From NCBI GenBank assembly GCA_025345505.1, contig JANVCC010000010.1, forward strand, positions 43,907,738 through 43,971,737: DNA of 64,000 bases, in the 5' to 3' direction. The stretch is from Todiramphus chloris collaris (taxonomy: Eukaryota; Chordata; Aves; Coraciiformes; Alcedinidae). Within the stretch, counting starts at the first letter, position 1. Each line of letters starts with the position of its first letter. This document shows positions 1 to 9,794 of this stretch, piece after piece. The position numbers and the translations under genes were made by a program. The notes beneath the pieces were generated by a model that worked only from the letters and a program-made list of their open reading frames with translations, did no database searches and was not told where the DNA came from.

Positions 1-28
1 TTTTTTTGGTTTTTTGTTTTTTTTTTTT
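1..28. repeat. T-rich low-complexity tract
   Basis: Nearly pure T interrupted by a few G, cut by the window edge. It could be a simple repeat or the end of an element lying outside the window. Confidence 0.8.
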
Positions 29-118
29 AAGAAAGCTCTTATTTGGGTGCCAGGGGATTCTGGTCATAATTGTGGTTTTTTTCGTGCATGAATGCTTTTG
101 ATATACTCAGGGTTTGTA

Positions 119-775
119 GAATCATAGAATGTCAAGGGCTGGAAGGGACCTTGAGAGATCATCTAGTCCAACCCCCCTGCCAGAGCAGGATCACCTAGAC
201 CAGGACACACAGGAACGCGTCCAGGTGGGTCTTGAATATCTCCAGAGAGGGAGACTCCATAACCCCCCCCGGGCAGCCTGTTCCAGTGTTCCATCACCCT
301 CACTGTGAAAAAATTTTTCCCTATGTTTACATGAAACTTCCTGTGCCTCAGCTTCAACCCATTACCCCTTGTCCTATCATTGGGCATCACCGAGAAAAGC
401 CTGGCGCCATCTTCCTGGCACTCACCCTTCATATATTTATAAACATTGATTAAATCATCCCTTAGTCTTCTTTTCTCTAAGCTAAAAAGCCCCAGCTCCC
501 TCAGTCTATCCTCATAAGAGAGATGTTCCACTCCCTTAATCATCTTTGTAGCCCTGCGCTGGACCATCTCCAGCAGTTCCATGTCCTTCTTAAACTGGGG
601 GGCCCAGAACTGGACACAGTATTCCAGATGTGGCCTCACTAGGGCAGAGTAGAGGGGCAGGAGAACCTCTCTCAACCTATTAGCCCTATTAGCATTGGCC
701 CTCTTGGCCACAAGAGCACACTACGGGCTCATGGTCAGCCTCCCATCAACCAGGACCCCCAGGTCCTTTTCCCCT
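119..775 (-). mobile_element. CR1 LINE, 5'-truncated copy, minus strand
   Basis: The plus strand begins with the reverse complement of the CR1 3' tail (AATCATAGAAT) and the typical GGAAGGGACCTTGAGAGATC block, so the element reads leftward. Its minus-strand translation is the C-terminal end of CR1 ORF2 (reverse transcriptase thumb and beyond): it contains [30 protein letters not shown] and [15 protein letters not shown], all typical of CR1. The frame stays open for about 150 residues. After HWNRLPG it leaves the CR1 frame at a homopolymer (eight C on the plus strand, 263-270), so the natural ORF end is lost. The element is cut near 775, within the stretch just upstream of this domain, which is the usual 5' truncation of LINEs. 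It retains about seven CpG sites, suggesting moderate age. It is not autonomous, since endonuclease and most of the reverse transcriptase are missing. Confidence 0.96.
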
Positions 776-1356
776 AAAATAGTTAGTAAAATAACGTACA
801 GTTATTTTCCATACATTTTCTAAAAGAATGTAATTTGCTATTTGTTATTATATTCCATATTTTTTCCTTTATATTATTTGCATGCACCATTTTTTTACCT
901 ATTTCCAATTGATAAATCATAAATGTCATTAGAATATTTATGTTCTCTCTTAAAATATCCCTATCAGTCATAATGTGTCTTGACAAGTGTCATAGTCTGA
1001 AGTGTCATAGTATATTCTCCTCCAAGTTAATTACTTTATTTTTTGTTATAAATCTTTGATTATTGTTTTCCAATGGATTTTCAGTGCAGATGATGGTATT
1101 TGTATCTAGCGCAAATCAAATTTATTAGAAGAGGGAGATTTTACCAGGTTTTTCATATCAAATATCGTATTAAAACTGATTTCTCTTCTGTATTCTCCTC
1201 AGCTACTTCTCTTTTGCCTTTTTTTCTTCATTGTTCATTTTCCACTTCTTGTGTCTTGGCATCTAAAAATCTCTCATGTTTTTTCCAAGTGTCCACTACC
1301 ATGGGTTAGGGTAGTCATATAAAAATCTTCAGACAAAACAAAAAAGAGAAAAATAC

Positions 1357-1372
1357 TTTTTTTTTTTTTTTT
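1357..1372. repeat. poly-T tract (16 T)
   Basis: A mononucleotide run directly readable in the sequence. Confidence 0.95.
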
Positions 1373-1507
1373 AATGAATCAGTTATCCACTCCTAAACGT
1401 TTTTTCTAGACTGTTTAAATGTATTAAAATTAATGGAAGGTTTTAGAATATAGTTAGAAATGTCTTATACAGCAGGTTTTTTTCCCAAGATTATTTTGGA
1501 GGTTTCA

Positions 1508-1521
1508 GTGCCCTCTAGTGG
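1508..1521 (-). promoter_or_regulatory. CTCF-like binding site
   Basis: The minus strand reads CCACTAGAGGGCAC, which matches every position of the published CTCF core CCASYAGRKGGCRS. It lies in unique sequence just upstream of a T17 tract. CTCF is the vertebrate insulator and loop-anchor protein, and its motif is conserved in birds. A match to a 14-position degenerate motif is strong for this AT-rich window, but occupancy cannot be told from sequence. If bound, the site would be oriented toward the left end of the window. Confidence 0.5.
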
Positions 1522-1535
1522 GTTACAGGTTTAAC

Positions 1536-1552
1536 TTTTTTTTTTTTTTTTT
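1536..1552. repeat. poly-T tract (17 T) followed by C run
   Basis: A mononucleotide run 15 bases downstream of the CTCF-like site, continuing into a short pyrimidine tract. Confidence 0.95.
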
Positions 1553-2342
1553 CTTCCCCCCCATGGTTTCACTAGTTCCAAATATGTACAAGACAAACAA
1601 ACTGAATTAATATCCAGGGACTTGAACAATGTCCAGCAAGGACAGGGGGTAAAGTAGTAATCATGTGTCATAGTTATTCAAAACCACATGAGTAGTTACA
1701 AATTTAAGAGGCACTTTTCCACATATGATTTTCGGTTGACAGAGGCCTTGGCACATTTAATCTTACACAACTGTATGAAATGTCTAGAAAGTGATAGCCT
1801 CTGCAGGAGGGGTTGAAAGGTATGTAAGAAACCTGATCGAATGTTTCGGCATATGTTTGTTGGCACCTCTGTATCTGGGAGGGAAAATATTGCACCGTTC
1901 TCAGTACCACAAACACTGCTTTGAATTGTTGCAGCTTTCTTTCATGCTGTTCACATGATGTCTGAAGGATGAGACCAATATGTACTTTAGAATATTTTGG
2001 GTTAGGATCAGAGGCTGAGGGGAAGCAAGGATGGGCTACTACAGATTAGAAAAATATGGGAATGAAACAGACTCACTGTGAAAGAAAGATGAAAAAAACC
2101 CAGAAAAATAAAATGTTTTTAAAGAAAAGAAAGTTCAAATATTGGGATAGACAAATAGGAGAGGAATGCTTAATTCCTGTCATGGCCATAAACAATCAAA
2201 ACATACAGGAGATGTTCCAGTTCCAGAAACAAATTCAGTGATGCTCACAGGCATGTCCCTCTTCACCCTTTTCCTTCCCCATCCTCTCTGTAGTATTTAT
2301 TCTATTATCGCCCAAGGATTGACAGATTTTATGCAGTTAAGG

Positions 2343-2372
2343 AAAAAAAAAAAAAAAGAAAGAAAGAAAAAA
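2343..2372. repeat. A-rich tract with GAAA repeats
   Basis: A run of about 15 A followed by GAAAGAAAGAAAAAA. No gene-like sequence precedes it that would make it a retroposed poly-A tail. Confidence 0.9.
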
Positions 2373-5170
2373 GGTCCATTTACTTGTATTTTCCATTTTT
2401 GCATTAAGTTAGGGTTGCAAATTCCTCGTTACATATTACCTTGGTAAATTTTGTTGAAATGTGCTGTGTTGAACACTACATATATTACTTTCTTTGGATG
2501 TTATATAGCTGACAATTAGCACAGTGCCTTGCATTGCAGTGATTCTAACATTTCCCCATTTGGGGTTAAAAAAATTCTTGCAAAAGGAGTTTTGAAGACT
2601 TTTTTTTTCTTTTTCTGATTGTCTTTCTTTCTAATTTTGATTTATTTGAGGATGTTCTTGTTAGATTTTTCCTCTCAGAAATTTTTTCCCAAACTCTGTT
2701 CTTAATTTTCCTAAAATTATTCACAGCTACTCATTGATTCCTTGCATTCTTTTGTTTAGTTAGACTTTCTTGTTGAATGCAAACATTCTGGTGATGTGTA
2801 TACAATTTAGAGAATAAACATATTTCTCTCAGCCTGGTGATTAGAATTTTCTTTTGCTTACCAGCCCAAGTAAAAAAGTCTTACTTTTGCCTTTTCAAAA
2901 ATGATGTTTTTGATGAATGCCACAATTCAAAGATAGGAATTTTCTCTATGTAGGTTTTCGGTTTTCATGAATTAATAGAGTTGATTCATATAGGTAGATA
3001 ACTTGATCTTTAAATTAGAGCTTTTTAGTTTGAATTTGTTTCAAGCTGGGGTTTATCAAGTAACTGGTGAGGATACCAACCTAACACAAGCTGTATTTTG
3101 TATCCTGTATACATCTGTCATGCCACACAAATTCTTCAGCATGACATGGAGCTAGCTATACAAATGTTATTAGAGAACAGGAAAAAAAACCCACCACCAC
3201 AACCTCCCCACACACACACCTCCCCTTGCATTTATTCCAGTCTACTTTACTTTATTCTGTTTTATCTGTACAGAGTACAAGGGGTCAGGGCCTGATCTGG
3301 GCTTAACTGTTTTAAGTTCACTAGCTCAGGAGCCATATAGCACCAATGCAAAATTCATTTTCTACATAAACTTCTGGCTGTGTAAAACCCACATTTCCAA
3401 GCCAGTGCATGTAGTTTTACACTGTTTTCTTCCTGGAAACAAGGAATGTAACTGTTTTGTGTAACAATAACTAGAGCTGTGTAAACTAGTGTACATAGCA
3501 TCAGCACCTATTTTTAAAGCATGTAACAGCTCTCCATCCTGTTGACAAAGCTGTATTAAAGACCTCCTTTGAACTCAGAACATCCAGTAGATGATTGAGG
3601 AAAATCTCTCTTGTTTATCTGTGTTCCCTTTAAAGATTTATTTTCAGTTCTTCATTGTTACTACTTATATGTGGTATCTAACTTAACTCACTAAATTTCC
3701 CTGAGTACCATCTGATGGATATCATTGTTGCTTTTGGAAGACACTTTGCCAGAAAAAACATCTGGTTTTAAATGACAGTGAATTAGGCCAACTCTCTGAT
3801 CTAAATCCTTGGAGGCTAGAACATACAGCAGGCAAGCCCTTTCCTTTTATGTATATAGTGCAAAAGAAATCTTCTGCTTTAGGAACACTATCAAAGTGCA
3901 AATAGAAAATGTAATAAAGTGGAAAAAAAGCAAAACAAAACACCAACAAAATATCTAAATATCACAAAAGCTCTTAATAACCCGGTGGTGACAAGAACCA
4001 TTTGTGGTATTACCAGGAAATACCATACCAAGTACTAAAGCAACAATACATGCTCCATGTGGCAACAGTGGTAATAGCACACAGTAATCTGCCTACCCAG
4101 TTTGGCATTTACATGCTGCTAAAGTAGCAGGATACTTGAGCCCCTAATGTGTACAGAAATTGTAAGGTGGCTATAATGCCAGAGAAGTTGTACCCTATAG
4201 TTCAAAAGCATGCTTTAAATCAAGTGTGTTCTTATTCAATGTCTAAAAGGCTTTATGAGCATGGATCTTCAGTTATGCACTTTTTGCCTCCCCATATGGC
4301 TTCTTGCAAGAGCACCGCAAAGGGAATCTGACACTGGTTCTGCTCTAAATACTTCAGACATTTCTCAGGAGGTCTTGAAGGAATCAGCACAGTGGGGTAA
4401 TCTTATCTGGGAACTAAAGACCAGTAAAGAACGTTTTCCTTTCTTTTTTTTTTTTCTTTTCATTCCCTCCCCTCCAATGGAAAATTAGAATGTGAGAGAA
4501 TGAGTTGGATTTGCAATGGAAATCCAATTTCGGAGGCTGCAACCATTACTTTGAGAAACACTGTATTAAAGGGAATGTGACAGGTGAGGCAAGGGAAACC
4601 ATTCTAGATAGAAATCTTTGGAAAATGTATTCTGGTATTGCTGCATGTCTTGATTATTTCTGTTGCTTTGCAAAAAGCATTATCAACAGTATTTCCAACT
4701 TCGAGAATTATCTGGAAACAAGGATATATTTTCTTATAAATTTATGCCATGCTATCCTAGTCCTGGCCATGTATACCAGCAAGAGAGATTTTCATGTGAT
4801 GATCTAGAATAAGTGTTCTAAAATAGGATGTAAAAATAAATAATTAAATATTTAAAATTCAACAGCCTTTGATTGAATTTGCCACTACCAACGGGAAAAG
4901 ACATAAACAAACAGATGGACTTTTTAGAGGTTTATTTCCCTACAACTCTGATTTATCCAGGAGGAATTTGAGTCTATTGTAATGTTTCGAACAACTTTGT
5001 GGTCTTGTTCAATTGAGTAGGCACAGTACGTTTGAAGATATTATGAAGCTGTAAGAAAAATTTCACAATATCCACTATCATAAAGGAAATTTACTGTTGG
5101 TAAATATAGGACACAAGAAATTCCCCAATAGGCTGCCAAATGCAAAAAGTATTCTACTCTCTAAAAAATC

Positions 5171-5205
5171 CCAACCAACGAACCAACCAAAAAAAAAAAA
5201 AAAAA
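5171..5205. repeat. CCAA repeats leading into poly-A
   Basis: Several CCAA/CGAA units followed by a 17-A run; simple repeat. Confidence 0.9.
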
Positions 5206-6800
5206 GAAATTAAAATAAACGAAGACAGCCCTGCTTCTATGAGAACTCTACAACTTTTTAACTTTTTGAAAATATGTAAAGAACAGTACTATAATATATA
5301 CTTCATTTTAGGAAAACATATCCCAGATATCTACCTCAAATGTATATTAACTCAGAGTTTATTGGCAGTAGTCACAAAGTCAGGCTATATTTTTTCTCCC
5401 ATTACCTTTATATTCATGGAGAGATTGCCCATAACACAGAACTAGCTTTTTAAATAAGAGCTTTTTCATTTGAGATTATGTATACAGTCCTGCTGAGCAG
5501 CACAGTTGTTCAGAATCTTCTTCCAGATTTCTGTCTCCCACAGACTGTAAGAGTAATGGACTTATATGATCCTTCTCGTTTTTAAATTTGTAAGTCAAAG
5601 CTCTGTGGGAGAGAACCACTAGCTCTGCACTGAATGCTCTGGGTTTAGTCACATTCAATGATGTACTTATGGAGTAACTCCACTAAAGTCATTACATAAA
5701 ACCCATGTGAGATAAATCTGGATATAATTAAGCTTTACATTTTATTTTTCTATTAATTTTATGCAGACTATTTTTTGACAAGCAAATTGATACAGACCTT
5801 TTTAAGAACTTTGCCCCATACTCTGCAACAGATAAAATGAGAACAAATAGAAGCAGCAGTCAGGCATTTATGCCAATTCAGTGTGGCTAAGATACAAAGA
5901 TATGAAATCAGTATCTTGCTGACTAGGATACATGGAAACCAATTAATCTAAAATCCCGGGTTTCCAGCTTTATATATGCTTCTTCTATTTCATGGTGCAG
6001 ATTCATTGTTACTTTGTGCTATGGTACATTTTGCAACCTCATTTTCAAAAGTTAGGTCTGGGCTGGCCAGCTACTACCAGTCCTTGGTAGTAACTATAAA
6101 CATGAAGCGTTATCACTGCTTCCAGAAAAAATGGTCTGCTAAAGTACAGCTAGTTATAAAAGACTTAGCTGACAAGTAAAATCACTTAACAGAATTAGTT
6201 CTGTTCTAGCTCAAACCAGGACAATATAAAGAAAATTTTCCACTTAGACAAACTAATGGGCCACTAAATATTGTTAATGACTGTTCTGCATTTCCCATAG
6301 CAATGCAAATCAAGTGGAAAGTGCTAGTTAATATGAGCAACAAAGATTAAAACCATGGGTGTGAAATCATTTGGTTGGCATTTTTGCCAATCCATAAATG
6401 TTTTTTCCATCCTGATTTAAAAAGTAATCTATAGCAAAAAGCTTTTCAGGTCAGTGTGTATATCATCGCCATGTTTGTTCATTTTTTTACTTTGACTATT
6501 GAGCATTTTTTGAGGCTTAATTTCTGCAAATACTTGGTAATTATTGACTGAGGAAGTTCATGAAATGCATAATTTGGAATCAAATGTGTGAATTTTCACG
6601 GGAATATGTGCATGTCAGCACAAAGCCACAAGAATACATACGTGATCTGTCTGATAACTACTATTAGTACTTGTATATTAGGTTCTCAATATAAACCATG
6701 CAAGACCATGTTTGCTTACCCACTTTTCCATAAGTTCTGAGAAAAGCTGAAGGCAGTATGAGTCTGACTCGGTGTACGAGAAAGCTTGCAATACACACTT

Positions 6801-6916
6801 GATTTGCAGGGCAATAAGAGACAGATTTGGGAGACACAACCTATGTTATCACTGCATGCCCACACAGCCCACTCAAGTTAAACTCTGATTTGCAGGGCAA
6901 TACAAGACAGACATTT
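6801..6916 (+). repeat. 86-bp unit, partially duplicated in tandem
   Basis: GATTTGCAGGGCAATA occurs at 6801 and again, exactly, at 6887, with similarity continuing through AGACAG and ATTT. The unit is therefore 86 bp long, followed by about 30 bp of a second copy. Most of the first unit (6823-6883) also recurs about 2.07 kb away at 8895-8955. The unit does not match a repeat family I recognise. Confidence 0.75.
6823..6883 (+). repeat. 61-bp interspersed duplication, copy 1
   Basis: Aligns without gaps to 8895-8955 with three mismatches that I can count. It includes the shared core ACACAACCTATGTTATC and continues through GCATGCCCACACAGCCC. The similarity stops abruptly at both ends. The two copies bracket the LTR at 7731-8803 but are not adjacent to it. 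Confidence 0.85.
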
Positions 6917-7730
6917 CCCTTGGGTATAGTGGTTCTGCATTTCTTCAAACTATTCACATCATCCCAGAGTGTAGAGCAGCCCTCTGAGTCTGAAAGGAAC
7001 AAAAGAACATTGTTTTCTGATGAAACTAAATATAACAGTAACCTGAGATCCTGAAGAAAAAAAACTGCTTACATCATAGTTTGTGTATAATGTATATGTA
7101 TATGTACATGCTTTTGCCTCTATAATCTTGTGGCAAACAGGTCTATGTCATACTGCAGTACAAAAAAAAAAAAAAATTGAAGATAACGTAGTTGTTTCCT
7201 AAATTTGGCCAAGCACTGCTAAATGAAACAAACTTTTCTTTCTACTTCCGATATTTCTATCATCCTCCTGAGTTAAGCTTTCAAAACCAAGATTTTTTAT
7301 TTCATTGTCAGTATCATTCAGACTATGTAATTCGAATTATATTTTGTCTATGTGTTTTGTTTTTGCAATGCTACATAATAATACTTAGTGGGGATGTAAG
7401 TCAATCACAGTATGACAAGAGGTCAGCAATGGAAGCCTCAGAGAGGTGGGAAATTTTTGTGTTGACTTTCTTTGTTCACTGCTAACATAAACACAAAGAC
7501 AGAAAAAGGAAAAGCCAAAGCTGAAAATTACATTACCTGGAGGGTTTAAATGATTCTCCTTGGCCTTGGTATGAGGGACAATTCAGTTAAAGTTTACTTT
7601 TATTCTTTTCAAATTGTACTAACAGATAGAGGAGACCAGATTTTTTTTCCACATTAATTGATCTCAAATCAAAGCAAGAAATCCCAATAAGTGACTTTTG
7701 ACATGCACTCATTGACTAAAGATGAGAATT
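6917..7730. other. Unique AT-rich sequence, no gene seen
   Basis: Lies between the 86-bp repeat and the LTR. Only short chance ORFs and one A tract are visible. Confidence 0.6.
7162..7176. repeat. poly-A tract
   Basis: A run of 15 A in unique AT-rich DNA. Confidence 0.9.
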
Positions 7731-7913
7731 TGTGGTGGGTTGAACTTGGCTGGCTGCCAGGTATGCACCAAGCCATCATATCACTCTGTGTCCTTAACAG
7801 GACATGGGGAGAAAATACAACAAAAAGCTCATGAATTGAGATAAGGACAGGAAGATCACTTACCTGTCAACATCATGGATAAAAGAGATTTGACTAGGGG
7901 AAGATTAATTTAA

Positions 7914-7919
7914 TTTATT
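7914..7919 (-). terminator. LTR polyadenylation signal AATAAA (minus strand)
   Basis: TTTATT on the plus strand, about 180 bp from the U5 end of the minus-strand LTR. Position and orientation agree with the TATA element of the same LTR. Confidence 0.5.
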
Positions 7920-8125
7920 TCCAAATAATTGAAACAGTGTAGTATAATGGGAAATAAGAACAAATCTAAAAACACCTTACCCCCATCTCTCCCTTCTTCT
8001 CAGGCTCAACTTCACTCCCCACTCTTCTACCTTCTCCCCCAGAGCAGGGTGTTGGGGAATTAAAATTGCAGTCAGTTCATAACACTTCATCTCTCCTGCT
8101 TTGTCCTTCTCAATGCTCTTCCTCT

Positions 8126-8510
8126 GCTCCAGAGTGGGGCCCCTCCCTCAAGATACAGTTTTTCAATAACATCTCCAGTGTGTGTCCTTCCCACAACACA
8201 CAGTCTCTCAGGAACAGACTGGTCCAGCATGGTTTCCCAAAAGGGTCACAGGTTATGCCAGAAAACCTACTTCTGCAGGGGCTTCTCTCCACAGGCTGCA
8301 GTTCCTGCCAAAAGCCTGATCCAGAATGGGCACTACAGATTCTTCAGCTTCCTTCAGGACACAACCACCTGTTTCAGTATGGGGTTGTCCTCAGGCTACA
8401 ATGTAAATATCTGTTCAAACATGGCTTCTTCCATTGGCTGCTAGGGGACAACCTGTGTCACCATGATCTTCCCCACAGTCTTCAGGGAAATCTCTGATCC
8501 AGTATTTGGA
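8126..8510 (-). repeat. Degenerate 40-53 bp tandem array inside the LTR
   Basis: A phrase like GCTCCAGAGTGG or GATCCAGAATGG recurs at about 8126, 8171, 8221, 8271, 8318, 8371, 8413, 8456 and 8496, followed in several units by CCACAGGCTGCAG-like or GGGTCACAGG-like words. The spacing is 40-53 bp and is not a multiple of three, so this is not a coding repeat. Long open frames on both strands here are by-products of the array. It sits in the transcribed part of the LTR, between the TATA and AATAAA signals. Confidence 0.7.
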
Positions 8511-8622
8511 GGACTTCCTCCCTCTCCTTTTTTCACTGACCTTGGTGTCTGCAGAGTTGTTTCTCTAACATTTTCTCACTCTTCTTTTCCAGATGCTATT
8601 GCACAGCATTTTTTAGCCTTTC

Positions 8623-8629
8623 TTAAATA
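8623..8629 (-). promoter_or_regulatory. LTR TATA-like element (minus strand)
   Basis: The minus strand reads TATTTAAGAA about 175 bp from the LTR start at 8803, a typical U3 position. CpG decay of the LTR makes present activity doubtful. Confidence 0.4.
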
Positions 8630-8894
8630 CATTATCACAGAAGCACTGCCAACATCACTGACTGCACTTTGGTCAGCAGTGGGTCTGTTTTGGAGTTGGC
8701 TGGAAGCCTTTGTCCATCACTGGGGAAGGTGCTGGTGTTTTCTCATATTGGCCACCTCTTCATCTCCTCCATTATGAAAACTTTGCTATGTAAGCACAAT
8801 ACAGAACTTAGACCAGACAGCATGCTTCACTTGTTTTACTTCTTTCTGGCTTCTGCTACCCTCTAAAACTGCATTTTGAGAGGAGCTGATGTCA

Positions 8895-8955
8895 AGATTT
8901 AGGAAACACAACCTATGTTATCTCTGCATGCCCACACAGCCCACTCAAGTTAAAC
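8895..8955 (+). repeat. 61-bp interspersed duplication, copy 2
   Basis: Same orientation as 6823-6883 with three mismatches (G/A, G/A, A/T). It begins 92 bp beyond the LTR end, and no similarity continues on either side. Confidence 0.85.
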
Positions 8956-9794
8956 ATATTTAAATGAACATTGAATTTGGGCTTAAATATAAACCAAGAT
9001 AATGCTATTGTTTCTTAGTAAGAAGTTCCATTTTCTTCCATAGTTGCACAGAAAAAAATTAAGTTTCTAGTTAGCTACACAGTGTAATATAACCCATGTA
9101 ACCTCTAATGGGACCCTTGAAAAAAAGAGTTTTTAAAATGTTAACTTACACTGAAATGATAAAACAACTAAAAATATTAAAAACTAAAAATCAAACTCCC
9201 TAAATGAATAATATTATTTGCATAGATTAGCATTAAGCTCAATTTCCATATGTTCTAACATGTTTTCTCACACTACAGCTGGGCAAAAATTAGAGTTCCC
9301 AAAACCTCCAATACATCCTTCCCCACAATACTAATATTAAGTCCAGATTCCAGTCTGGACTTAATATTTTCAGCCTGGGAGCTGAAGAATCAAAAAACTC
9401 CTCTGAGAAATGTCATGTAAAACAAAACCTTCAGAACAGCAGGTTATTCCTGGTAACAGTGATAAATCATCTCTCAAATCAAAGCATGTGAGGTTCAATA
9501 GACAAAATTTACCAAAATATTCTATTTGACTATTCATTCCCTGTGGGGACTGGGATTAGCAGATGCCCTTGAAACAAATGGACCAAATCACTTTGACATT
9601 TCTTACTGAGGCTACAGAGCTGCTAATAGGAATTTCACACAAGTTTATCTAATAACTTTGGAAAGATTCAGTGACTCACTTGTTTGTCTAATATTTCTAC
9701 TTGATGGCTCAATAATTCATTTATATGATGTGCATTTGAGATTATCAAAACTAAGAATCAAATATCTGTAATAGGGCATTATAGGCTGAAAAAT
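8956..9794. other. Unique AT-rich sequence, no gene seen
   Basis: Apart from the hairpin at 9333-9368, there is no recognisable feature before the CR1 element. Confidence 0.6.
9333..9368. repeat. Perfect hairpin, 15-bp arms, 6-nt loop
   Basis: The left arm AATATTAAGTCCAGA (9333-9347) and right arm TCTGGACTTAATATT (9354-9368) are exact reverse complements around a TTCCAG loop. The pairing ends at both outer bases. A perfect 15-bp inverted repeat at this spacing is rare by chance. It is not part of a recognised transposon and is too short for a microRNA precursor. Confidence 0.9.

Larger units (their letters stand above)
776..6800. other. AT-rich non-coding stretch, no gene seen
   Basis: There is no recognisable coding sequence, RNA gene or dispersed repeat beyond the simple repeats and the CTCF-like site listed separately. 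Short ORFs here (about 60-100 codons) have no family resemblance and fit chance. Confidence 0.6.
7731..8803 (-). mobile_element. Solo LTR of an endogenous retrovirus (old avian family)
   Basis: The plus-strand left end TGTGGTGGGTTGAACTTGGC and the following GGCTGCCAGG and GAGATAAGGACAGG blocks match, from memory, a very common avian LTR. The other end reads CACAATACA, so both termini fit TG...CA. Flanking 5-bp sequences are GAATT (7726-7730) and GAACT (8804-8808), a target duplication with one mismatch. Signals point to minus-strand transcription: the minus strand has TATTTAA (8623-8629) and, downstream, AATAAA (7914-7919). No gag, pol or env sequence is attached, so this is a solo LTR left by LTR-LTR recombination. 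I saw essentially no CpG in 1,073 bp, whereas the family as I recall it is CpG-rich, so the copy is old. The exact family name is not assigned. Confidence 0.85.

Noticed and set aside
8066..8497. 143-codon plus-strand ORF as a gene
   Set aside because: It lies inside the LTR at 7731-8803, antisense to its transcription, and reflects the tandem array.
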